From Adiantum capillus-veneris (taxonomy: Eukaryota > Streptophyta > Polypodiopsida > Polypodiales > Pteridaceae), in the NCBI GenBank assembly GCA_014529385.2, contig CM043956.1:88345221-88409220 (forward strand): a stretch of 64,000 nucleotides of DNA, given 5' to 3'. Shown piece after piece: positions 34,860 to 43,769 of this stretch. Numbering within the stretch: the first letter of the stretch is position 1; each line of letters starts with the position of its first letter. The notes under the pieces are model-generated. The model worked only from the letters and a program-made list of their open reading frames with translations, made no database searches and had not been told where the DNA came from. Position numbers and translations under genes: made by a program.

Positions 34860-35729
34860 TGTTGGGAAACAAGCAAACTGAAACACCTCTATAGCGATGT
34901 CACCCAAGAGCGTTGAAAGATAACTACAAGACACAAAAATATTTTCCAAATCCTTTTGAAACACCACAAGTCCAATAAGATTAGAGCCTTGGGAATTTAC
35001 TAGTCATCGTCCACCCAAGAGACTATGTCACATAGGAGCAAAACCCTGTCAAAGCACGGATTTACAGCACACGCGGACCAATGCAGATGAAGACAAGAGC
35101 CTCTCCTTTCACAATCAAGCATCAAAAACCCATAACTTCACCATCAATTCCACAATTCATAGATACATGCCCTCCCAATTTGCCTATACACAATTTGCCA
35201 CTAGGCTTCCATAGCCATAACCCTGCAGAGAACTAGTCGTAACCTGATGAGCACAACTCCAATTAGGGCACTTTAAAGCTTGAGAAAAATCTTGAAAAAT
35301 GAATGGCGAGAAAGCTGAAGATGTCCAAAATTGATTCCATACGCCCCCATGAGTAAAATTGACGCGAACAAAGAGCTGTCCCAGCACGACTACGCGTAGA
35401 GAAGGCTAGTCGGGGTTAAAAACTGCATCCAAGAGCACCAAGGAGACAACGAGCTAAAACCTGAAAATTTCTGATCTTTTGCTGAACTTTTTTAAGTTTG
35501 TACATGAGTTTTAGTTATATACAAGGCTCACTTCAAAAAACTCACTCACGGGCACTTACAGTAGCCCGACAGTTGTCACTAGACTAGCGACTTTCAATGC
35601 ATGTACATGTGCTTGCTAAAGCAAGCTAAAAAACCCACAAAAAGAAAGCCCACAGGCCCTTTTGACATCGGGTGTCATGTCTGTATGTACAAATTTACAA
35701 GAAACGGGGTGTCAGAAATGCGCCCAACA
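34860..35729 (-). repeat. 5' LTR of dual-RNase-H element
   Basis: An 870-bp LTR, partner of 28620-29476. Compared with it there is a short insertion near 35180-35190 and scattered substitutions. It should carry the element's promoter on the minus strand; I cannot assign the TATA box with confidence. Confidence 0.95.
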
Positions 35730-36738
35730 ACGTGTTGAGGACCTCCTCACCCATGCCTCTAGTATCCTCAATAGTGGCATCTGTATCCATAGCCACAACT
35801 GCATCAAGAAGGGCATCTATGATATCATGAACAATACTTTCTAATCCACCATCATTAACATTGACATCAACAGAGCAGCATCTGTGCTAGCATCAACTTC
35901 CATAGCATCCACAATGTCATTGGTGCAGGCATCAACTACCGAGATGGCATCTGTGAAGGCATCAACTGTGGTAGCATCATCAATGGCATCTCTACCAGAT
36001 TCAACAGTGGCATTTGTACCCATAGCCACAACTGCATCAAGAAGGGCATCTATGACAGCATGAACAATACTTTTTGTTCCACCATCATTAACATTGAAAT
36101 CAACAACTGAATCTCTGCGAGCATCCACAATGCCATTTGTGCAGGCATCAACTAGCATAGCATCCACAATGCTATTTCTGCGAGCATCAACTTCCATAGC
36201 ATCCACAATGCCATTTGTGTAGGCATCAACTAGCGTAGCATCATCAATGGCATCTGTGCAGGCATCAACTACCATAGCATCATCAATGGCATCTGTGCCA
36301 GATTCAACTGTGGTGGGGGTGGGTAATGTATCCTTTTCAAGTTTAGCACAGTCAACATCTGTATGCACATCATCATGCACAACCTGCACATCAACTACAT
36401 TAGGCACATCTGGAACAAATTCGCAGTACTAGTAGGTGTGCAAGAATCAACTGTATCAAAAGACTCTTTTTTTTTTCCTGTAACCTCCCTGGAAGCTGTA
36501 GCACCCCCTCTTGGATTGTTCATAGGATAAGATTGAGCCAGTGAACCTACAGACCCCTCAACTATATCAAAAGACAATTTTTTTTTGCCTGTAACCCCCT
36601 TGTAAGCTGTAGCACCCCTTCTTGGATTCTTTATAGGATAAGACTGAGCCAGTGAACCTACAGACCCCTCATCTAGAAACCCTGAAGATCGAGTGCGTCT
36701 CATGCAAGTTCCTCTTTTTCCAGCTTCTTGATTATCTA
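35730..36738 (-). pseudogene. Repeat-rich exon region of phosphatase-like gene
   Basis: It starts after a 3' splice site (TTTCTCTTGTAG, 36739) with VDNQEAGKRGTCMRRTRSSG. Next come two copies of a 38-residue unit (GSVGSLAQSYPxxNPRxGAT ... TGKKK). Near 36400 the frame changes, possibly at another splice site (CACCTACTAG). From 36407 the frame reads about a dozen 13-residue acidic repeats of the type DACTDAIDDATLV and DARRNSIVDAMLV. It runs into the retrotransposon at 35729. The repeats are low complexity; function unknown, perhaps a flexible acidic segment. Confidence 0.55.
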
Positions 36739-36948
36739 CTACAAGAGAAAGTAGAAACATATTACTAAACATGTACATAAAATAAATCAAATAGTTTGCA
36801 ACTACTCGATGAAAAGAATTAAGAGACATGTCACTAACAAATTCCAACACTTGATTCATCAATGAGCATGGATACAATAGGGGTGCAATGGATTGCACAT
36901 GCCTTCTAAAGACATCTTCTAATGCATGAAGTTACAACAAAAACACAC

Positions 36949-37406
36949 TCATTCCTTTGCATTTGGTTTCTTCCTCTTCCTAAATAAATCAAGAGGTATA
37001 TCCATTGTGGGACTTCCACGTAAGTTCTTGGAAGTCGATTTCTTGCGCTTTGGTGTTGGCTTCTTCCCCACTGGAGGGGGTGTTGCTTTCATCGCATTTG
37101 CAACTGCCTCATCTGATGCTTCATCTCTAGTGTCCACACTTGGTGATGCTTCGGCACTCAACGGAGAGCGCAATAGCCTTCTTGGAGTTAGTTGTTGCCT
37201 AGGTGATTTGACTGCAGAAGACTTTGCCATCAAGATGTCTTCAACTACTCCACGTACTGCATCCCCAACGACAGACTCCGCTTCAAGGGCTAGCTGCATC
37301 CTTGGGGTAGACTCCACTTCAAGGAGTGGCTGCATCCCTGGGGTAATCAAGTCATTCTTCCTTGTGGAATGCATCATCTTGTTGGAGCAAGCATGCGATG
37401 ATTGTT
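36949..37406 (-). pseudogene. Basic exon of phosphatase-like gene
   Basis: The 3' splice site TTGCTTCGTAG at 37407 gives the correct phase with the previous exon (ACT G|AA CAA). The exon reads QSSHACSNKMMHSTRKNDLI, a duplicated MQPLLEVEST/MQLALEAES phrase, and a Lys/Arg/Pro-rich end (KKPTPKRKKSTSKNL, FRKRKKPNAKE) that looks like a nuclear localisation signal. It ends in a TGA at 36949. No good donor precedes that stop, so either the stop is a mutation or the transcript ends here in one isoform. Confidence 0.5.
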
Positions 37407-37483
37407 CTACGAAGCAAGATATTTACAAAGTCTCACTTGGAGTATCCCAAAATACACACGTAAATACTGATTTTGGTACTTAC

Positions 37484-37561
37484 CAGTGGCCTGCGTAGAG
37501 ACTCTCTCTGTTTTTGTCCTCAATGATTCTTGTATACAGGTCTCTGTTGAGATGTCTGTAC
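37484..37561 (-). pseudogene. Short exon of phosphatase-like gene
   Basis: A 78-bp exon with AG before 37561 (ATTTGCAG) and a strong donor ACTG|GTAAGT at 37484/37483. Joined to the previous exon in phase 1 it reads GTDISTETCIQESLRTKTER. No stop in this phase. Splice-site quality and phase on both sides make it a believable exon although it is too short to be seen as an open frame. Confidence 0.6.
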
Positions 37562-37652
37562 CTGCAAATGATTTCATTAAATGCAAGAGTTTAAACTCTC
37601 AATGGAAAGTGGTCTTGCAATAGTACTAGTAAATAATTGACACAGTGACTAC

Positions 37653-38031
37653 CTGCACTTGATTCTTTCATCTCACTCTTCACCTTCAGACCAATCATAT
37701 GCTTAGCTTTAGGGGGAACAGACATGTTGCAATCTAATGCAACACAATAGCCATAGTCCCTACATACATGCGCGAAGCATAGCATATGGTACACATGGGT
37801 GCAAGGAAAAGAGAATACATCCAAGCTTCTGGCATCAAACGGGAATCCACATCCTACACAATGGTACAACCCATTAAGTGCCACCTCGCTAATGCTCTGC
37901 TCAAAATCCACAGGAGGAAAAGGCTTCATCAAACTAGCCCCCACATTATGTGAAGTCCTCTCCATGGTAACACAAAATTTAAAGTGGTCTGATTCCTGTG
38001 CTAAGTTGGTCTCTACTTCTGCAAGTAGTGC
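37653..38031 (-). pseudogene. RING-like Cys/His exon of phosphatase-like gene
   Basis: An acceptor TTTGTTTCACAG precedes 38031 and a donor GCAG|GTAGTC follows 37653. The exon reads ALLAEVETNLAQESDHFKFC and, after MERTSHNVGASLMKPFPPVD, the cluster YHCVGCGFPFDARSLDVFSF followed by PCTHVYHMLCFAHVC and later Cys residues. The C-x2-C-x(15)-C-x-H-x2-H-x2-C spacing resembles a RING or related zinc-binding fold, which in other proteins supports ubiquitin transfer or protein contact. The last Cys pair is not clear, so I do not call it a canonical RING. The exon has no stop. Confidence 0.6.
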
Positions 38032-39130
38032 CTGTGAAACAAAGAAGACAACACATCTAATTTAAGTCTCAATAACCCAACAAAAGCAGATTGTTGAAAA
38101 GAATATGTAGCGTGAATCTTATCCCTTATTTGCAATACCACATATAATACAAGCACTTACTCTATATGTTATAAACACAAGCTTGATGTGGTATATGATA
38201 TGCATTGTGCTATATAGCACATAGCACAGTTGAAGTATAATGTGCTATAAGTGCTACATAGATTATGCACTGTAGATCATAGCAAAGAGACTTTTTAAAA
38301 TACCAGATATAGCCCAAACATTTAATTTATATGCTATATAGCACAAGCTTGTTGGGTATATGATATGCAATGGGCTATATGAGACATAGCACATAGCATA
38401 CAACACAAATATTGTGCTATGTAGCACATAGCACAATTAGAGATGGTGCAATGTAGCACATAGCAAAAATAGAGATTGTGCTTTATAGCACAATTCACTA
38501 TTTCACACAGTCCAGGGCTATATTGTGAACATATAACACACAAAATGTGTTATTTAGCACATAGCACATAAAAAGATTGTGCTATGTAGCACATATCAAT
38601 ATTTAACACACACTTTAGGGCTATAATGTGAGCATATAGCATACAAGTTATGCTATATAGCACATATAGCCATACAGATTGTGCTATGTAGCACATATCA
38701 ATATTTAACACACACTTCAGGGCTATAATGTGAACATATAGCATACAGGTTATGCTATATAGCACATATTACACATGTCCATTGTGCTCTGTATCACATA
38801 GCACATAACCACATAGAGCACATAGCATAGAATCACACACATTACAAATAGATGAGGGTACTATTGTGAACATGCTGCACCTAGATTGAACTATAAAGCA
38901 CATAGCACATAAGCACACATGGCACATAGCATATAACCACCCACTCCATGAAGATGATGGCTATGTTGTGACCATATAGCACATATTTTGTGCTATATAG
39001 CACATAGCAGAAATAGAATATGCTCATACAGTACATAACCACACAATCCAAAACACTCTAACCACATAACCACATGGAAGTGAACCACATACTCCAAAAC
39101 AAAGTGAAGCACATTTAGGAGGGTATGCAC
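38032..39130 (-). other. Intron filled with GTGCTATATAGCAC-type repeats
   Basis: The donor is CCAAAG|GTGCAT (39131/39130), the acceptor CACAG at 38032. Joining gives EANVANPK|ALLAEVETNL in phase 0. About 900 bases consist of palindromic TGCTATATAGCA and TGCTATGTAGCACATAGCAC motifs. These include two near-identical units of about 113 bp (38560-38670 and 38675-38785). The same repeat family fills the intron at 16115-17153. Confidence 0.75.
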
Positions 39131-40071
39131 CTTTGGATTAGCCACATTGGCTTCTAATTCATAAACATTCTCTCTAGTAATACTCGAGAACTATCCAATC
39201 AAATCAATCAGGCGTTGTCGAGCTACAGGGTCTTGCACGCAATCAATCTCCGTTTGCAACTTTATGGCCAAAGTGTTTGAGCTTTGAGAACCCTCATCCC
39301 TATGAAATTCTCTGACTTGATCCTCTACGTGCTTCTTTGCACCCTCTAGTCTTGAATTATAGTCTTGCAATTTGCCCTCTACGTGCTTCTTTGCACCCTC
39401 CAGTCTTGACTTATAGTCTTGCAATCTGCCCTCTACAATATTCTTCATTTCTGCAAGTGCCCTGCTATCCTCCTCTGTCAATTGTACCAGGCATCCTCCT
39501 GTAGGCATGCTTGACAATGGTACAGACGTACCTTCTGTTTTCAATGATGATCTGGTAGAGGCAGCAGTGGTTTTGGAACCTCTCCCTCTACCACTCATCT
39601 GCTCTTCCCACCTCTTGATCTTGTTTTGCAAGTTGTGTCTTTCTTTTGAGGCTCTCATTGCCCTCTCTGCAAAGATAGCCCAAGAAAATTGATGTTTGCC
39701 AAATTCACTACAGTTTTCCAATGTAAAGGCCTTTGTAAATTGAGTCCCTACATCATACATGAAGGGACCCTCCTTGTAGACATCCCAGTGTCTCCATACA
39801 AGCTTTTGTAAGAACTCCGTCCGAGCATAGTATGCCTTCACTTTCTTCTGGCTACTCGGAAGAGGCTTTGGGTATATAAAGACAGCTTCCCAGTCCTCCT
39901 CAGAGATGTCATTGTTTCCTCTCAAGCTACGCGGATCAACTCCCTCCAATGGCAATCCACGCTCCATATGAAATTCCTCGGCAAGACGACAAACTTCGTA
40001 TGCAGAGGTGGTTCGATGTTCCTAACTAGACTGGTTCTTGCTTGAATGGGATGCTTTGAGGAAGGTGCCAT
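39131..40071 (-). pseudogene. First coding exon of phosphatase-like gene
   Basis: The ATG at 40071-40069 reads MAPSSKHPIQARTS; a frame change near 40020 leads into TTSAYEVCRLAEEFHMERGL, then EDWEAVFIYPKPLPSSQKKV and RTEFLQKLVWRHWDVYKEGP. A basic helix (QNKIKRWEEQMSGRGRG) follows, then a Ser/Thr-rich linker. Two copies of a 22-residue coiled-coil unit (LQDYKSRLEGAKKHVE) encoded by a 66-bp duplication come next, then DPVARQRLIDLIG. A TAG at 39193-39191 interrupts before the donor at 39131. I recognise no known domain in the first 110 residues. An ATG at 39967 is an alternative start. Confidence 0.5.
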
Positions 40072-40556
40072 GATGCAGTCTCAAGTGATATACATGCACA
40101 TCATCCAATGAACTCATGAGACGTGGTGTGCCCTCGCTTATCATCCCTACTAAAAAGAAACAAGAACTTCATGGGTCTGCTCTTGTAAGCAAGGCATTCA
40201 AGGTGATGTGCTATGGGATTTACCCCAAGGTTGCATGCAGCTTGTGGACTAGAAAATTAACTCGGGAGTCTATGTACTCTCATGCAGCCAACAGAGCAGC
40301 ATTAGGTTTTGCTCACCTCTTGTTGCAAATGAGCAAGGTGTGGCACTCATGCAGCTCCAAATGCAGCTTAATGTAGCTAAATGATCCCAGGTGGGGCGCG
40401 TGTGCTCAAGCAGTAGAGAGTGTACGTGTTCAATGGGAGAGACATACCTTGAAGAGAAGAGGATGGTTACTGCAATCGTCCTTGAAGCAGCCAAGCTTGC
40501 ACAGTAGAAGCTCTAAGCACAGTAGACCTTGAGGACGCCCGCAAGAGAGAGAGATA
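40072..40556 (-). other. Possible 5' leader of phosphatase-like gene
   Basis: Minus-strand sequence upstream of the first ATG. It contains a pyrimidine-rich stretch (CTATCTCTCTCTCTTGCGGGC at the far end) and a possible noncoding splice donor TTCAAG|GTATGT near 40450. The short frame 40494-40270 has no recognisable motif. A leader or promoter role is inferred only from position. Confidence 0.3.
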
Positions 40557-40576
40557 GGGGGGGGGGGGGGGGGGGG
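40557..40576. repeat. G homopolymer, 20 bp
   Basis: An uninterrupted G run at the outer edge of the phosphatase-like gene's presumed leader, preceded by (GA)n. Confidence 0.85.
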
Positions 40577-41985
40577 CACGGTGTTTGAAACTTCCAACTA
40601 CTCATGAAATAAAGTGGGTGTACGAAGGCTGAATTTTTAAGTATAACCTTTTTTAGAATATAAATTTGGACGTCTGAAATATGGCACCAGTGACCACACC
40701 CCCAATGTCATGCTATGCTATTTAATTATGTCACACATATAACTTTCCACCTATTCATGCTTTCACCCAATGACCTTTGCCATCAAGTTCACTTACGGTA
40801 TCTGTCCTCCATCACAACTACTTTTGTTTTAGTCCTCTTCTTTCAAGTTGGCCTCATGCTAAAGCTCCTTCTGCAGATCTCTAATGATGTCACTACCATC
40901 AAGGATCTAAAGCCGAGGCCTATACACTATATGAAAAGCTTTTGATAAACTCCTTAGCCAACCAAGTAAAAGAGGAGAGGGTCCTCGTCCTCACGTGGCT
41001 CTTGCCCCAAAATTATTTTTGAACCTATAGTTCCATATTAGTAGGCAACCAAGTGGAGATAAGATATGATCACTATGCCAACCAACTAAAAAAATAGGGA
41101 GTAGAATCACCCGATTCATTCGTGGGCGCGTAGGCTAGCTATAAGGGTGCTTCTACCCCCAATTTCTTGTGGATGGTTTGCTCCTACGAGTTATTATCCA
41201 CACCGGCATCAATGAAACTCCTCCAAGCGACATGAGAGAGGGTGTAGGAGAGGAAATCATTTGGAGTAAGGAAATCCCTTTGCATCTAATTTAAACAACA
41301 ATGTCAATCATAGCCCAAAGCTTCCTCGTCATAGCCATGTGAATCTTGCGATCAACGTGTTCCAAGCGAAGGTGTTCCAGACAAAAAGCTCTGTAAGAAC
41401 CTCTAATGATTTTGTCGATTTACCACATTCTGCTTTAGTTCTTGTGGGTTAGACCTCCATCGCAGTTTTCCTACTTGTGTACTGCACAAGACCCTGTGCA
41501 AACCCCATGGCACCCCTCTAGTGCACACAATCGGTCATGGTAAATTCAAATCTAGATAGAGTCTCTTAATCAATACATAAATTGACAAATCAAAATCTCT
41601 GAACAATTTGTTTTAACTAGCTAGCTTTAACAAATATTTTCGACAAATAAATTTAAGTATCATCAAAAACTATTTTTGGGTACGTAAGCCCCTGGGAAAA
41701 AATAGGGGCGGGAGCTCCCTGATCATCTCCATGCACGCGATGATTCGGAGGCTTCTATCCCCATTTCTTCCTCCAAAATTCTAGATTTATACTCTCCTAC
41801 CAAAACTCAATAGACCTTGCATTCCTTTTTTTTTTTCAAAATTTGGATTCATACCTTTCATTGGGTCTCAATGGAGCTTTTGCATCAGAAAAGAAGGGGG
41901 GAGCGAGAGCCTCCCCATCATCTGTGTGCACGCAGATGAAGGGGAGGCTCTGACTCTCCTTTTTTTATTTCATAAAATTCCGCTA

Positions 41986-41990
<5 letters not shown>
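40577..41990. other. No gene seen
   Basis: Noncoding stretch. The few open frames are short, without motif or splice support. The plus-strand frame at 40715-40945 is hydrophobic and not convincing. Confidence 0.4.
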
Positions 41991-42033
<43 letters not shown>

Positions 42034-42165
42034 CCCGCCCCGATGCCCCCCTCGCCCCTCCCATTATATCTGCAAGGTTTGAAAGGATAAAATTTTACAC
42101 TTACTTTTTTGTGAAAAAAATGAGGGCCAAAGCATTTGGCCCTGCCCTTTTCTTGCCCGGACCGG

Positions 42166-42231
<66 letters not shown>
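41991..42231. repeat. Opposed (TC)n and (AG)n arrays, 138 bp apart
   Basis: (TC)n at 41991-42029 and (GA)n at 42168-42231 are complementary arms around 138 bp of GC-richer sequence and could fold as a long hairpin. Frames across them consist of the repeats and are rejected as genes. The (GA)n arm ends only 12 bp from the TTAA flank of the next element. Confidence 0.85.
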
Positions 42232-42234
<3 letters not shown>

Positions 42235-42247
42235 AATGCTATATTAA

Positions 42248-43538
42248 CACTAGAATGGTAACAGGACACTTTTATGTCCTTGGACACTTTTGTGTCCTGT
42301 TAAGTGACCATTTTTCTTGAATTATTTGAAGAGTATGAAAATGAATTTCTAGGTGCTATATATCCACAAAGTTACCTTATAAGCTGAAAAAAACTTAGCT
42401 TTTTTTTTGGAGTATTGATCTCACCATTAACCTTACTCTTGCACAACATTTTTGAACCTAAACTGTGTGAAAAAACGGGTCCTGTTTTTGGCTTTTTTTC
42501 AATTTTTGGCAACTATACCACTCTAAACTTCATGTTTGTGAGGTTTAGATGGCTAGAGGTTAGGCCTTCATAGTTCTCAACATGTTTTGATGCTTGTAGG
42601 GAGAGCTAAGTGTTAAAATTGAAAGTTATGACCAATTTACAAGAATTGCATAATCATGTTTTTTTGCCAAAACTAGGACTTTTATGATTTTTGGTGGCTT
42701 TCTTGATATCCAAATTCAATTTTGATTGTGTAAGTGTAATGTATAACATAAAGCTAATCTTCCTTGAGTTTGAGGGGACCTAATATGCTATATAGCATAG
42801 TATATGATGATGGTTGAGTTTTTTGATTACTGAAGAATACGATACATTTTAGAGTAGCAAGTATACCTTTCTCAATATTGCTAGTTTCTTAGGCCAATTG
42901 TGTGTATTTTGTAGGTAGTAATCATATCTACTCATAGACTACAAACTTGGCTAGATATTGAGTAGTTTCTGTGGGTTTCTAGAGGTCATAATTGCTAAGC
43001 CTAGTTTTTTCATGTTTGTTGTATTTAGCACTTTATCATTGCTCCATGACTCCTTTTGAGTCCAAAGGCCCAAAGGGAACTAAGAAAACATGTATATAGT
43101 ATCTGTATTGAGTGTGACTGTAGAAACTTTGATGATAAGTCCGCAGAATGGCAAAAATGTAACTTTTTTGTACCTGTTTTTTTTGCCCAAAAAAATCTAG
43201 TGAGGTAAAAGCAACCATATGTTTTAGTCACCAACCCATTGAAGTTAACGGGACATTTTATCTCATGTACTACAAAATCCCCACTCTTATTTATATGCAA
43301 TCAACCATAAGAAATTGCTGTTTTAGGAAAAATGCACTGGTCCATCAACTTTGGAGGCTTGTAGTGACCAAGGGATGAGAAAAATTACAAGTTTCTCCAT
43401 TTTTCCATATGTAGTAGTTATTGAACTATAAGCTCATGAAAGGATTTTTCAAAATGAGTGGATCTACTATGGTTTTGGAATTTTTTCCCAAAACCCTGAA
43501 AGGACACTTTTACGTCCTGTTAGGTTACCATTCTAGTG
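42248..43538. mobile_element. Non-autonomous piggyBac-like element
   Basis: Inverted ends CACTAGAATGGTAAC at 42248 and GTTACCATTCTAGTG ending at 43538 are perfect over 15 bp, flanked on both sides by TTAA (42244-42247, 43539-43542). TTAA is the piggyBac target site. Inside both ends lie repeats of GGACACTTTTATGTCC type (also 42282-42297 and 43502-43518). The 1.29-kb interior has no transposase frame. A CACTA origin is less likely because the flanking three bases do not form a direct repeat. One copy of ATGCTATATAGCAT, the intron-repeat motif, is at about 42787. Confidence 0.7.
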
Positions 43539-43769
43539 TTAAATGTCTTTAAAAGGCCAAAATGACCTATGAGACAACACTGATCCAATCTTGGTGGATC
43601 TAATACAATATATGGGTACAAAATGAAAATAAAAATGACTTAAAGTTGAAAACTAAAATCATCATCATCATCAATATTCGAGGATGCCCAGCATCGGGTG
43701 TAAGTATTGCATTAGTCACTAAAGAGCATCGTTCGTCTTTGTAAATAGACGTACTGGACGTCTTCCATG

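Larger units (their letters stand above)
28620..35729 (-). mobile_element. Ty3/gypsy element with two RNase H domains (Tat-like)
   Basis: 857- and 870-bp LTRs with TGTTGGG...CCCAACA ends flank gag, protease, reverse transcriptase, RNase H, a second RNase H and integrase, all on the minus strand. The target duplication is ACGT (28616-28619 and 35730-35733). In the first 240 aligned LTR bases I count 8 differences, so it is fairly young for this window. Several single stops disrupt the polyprotein. A second, archaeal-type RNase H between RNase H and integrase is known for the Tat branch of plant gypsy elements. It is inserted in the acidic-repeat region of the phosphatase-like gene, in the same orientation. 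Confidence 0.85.
27250..40071 (-). pseudogene. FCP1/NIF-like phosphatase gene with Cys/His domain, interrupted
   Basis: Overall span; segments are listed separately. Reading minus strand: 40071-39131, intron, 38031-37653, intron, 37561-37484, intron, 37406-36949, intron, 36738-35730, a 7.1-kb retrotransposon, 28619-27250. Four junctions have GT-AG or matching phase that I checked by joining the codons. Domains in order: Lys/Glu-rich N terminus with a 22-residue coiled-coil repeat, RING-like Cys/His segment, basic nuclear-type segment, tandem repeats, long acidic repeats, then an FCP1/NIF-type phosphatase domain. FCP1-like enzymes dephosphorylate Ser/Thr of nuclear proteins such as the RNA polymerase II tail. 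That this copy ever had such activity is inference. Stops, frameshifts and the insertion make it a pseudogene. Confidence 0.6.

Noticed and set aside
34795-34876. Gag start inside the 5' LTR
   Set aside because: The frame is open there but the first codon is TTG; the first ATG is at 34795.
36926-37498. Long plus-strand frame of 190 codons
   Set aside because: Antisense to splice-supported minus-strand exons; composition is that of a shadow frame.
38150-39010. CRISPR-like array of short repeats
   Set aside because: Units are self-complementary, irregularly spaced and diverged, with no constant spacer length, inside a eukaryotic intron.
15300-40640. Terminal inverted repeats of the proposed two-gene unit
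   Set aside because: I compared the CT-rich upstream regions of both genes (15.3-15.6 kb and 40.5-40.65 kb reversed) and saw no convincing inverted repeat beyond pyrimidine tracts.
41988-42320. Two opposed open frames of about 96-99 codons
   Set aside because: Mostly (TC)n/(GA)n dinucleotide sequence read as Ser-Leu or Arg-Glu.
42248-43538. CACTA (En/Spm) assignment because ends begin CACTA
   Set aside because: Flanking trinucleotides TAA and TTA are not a direct repeat, while TTAA is perfect on both sides.
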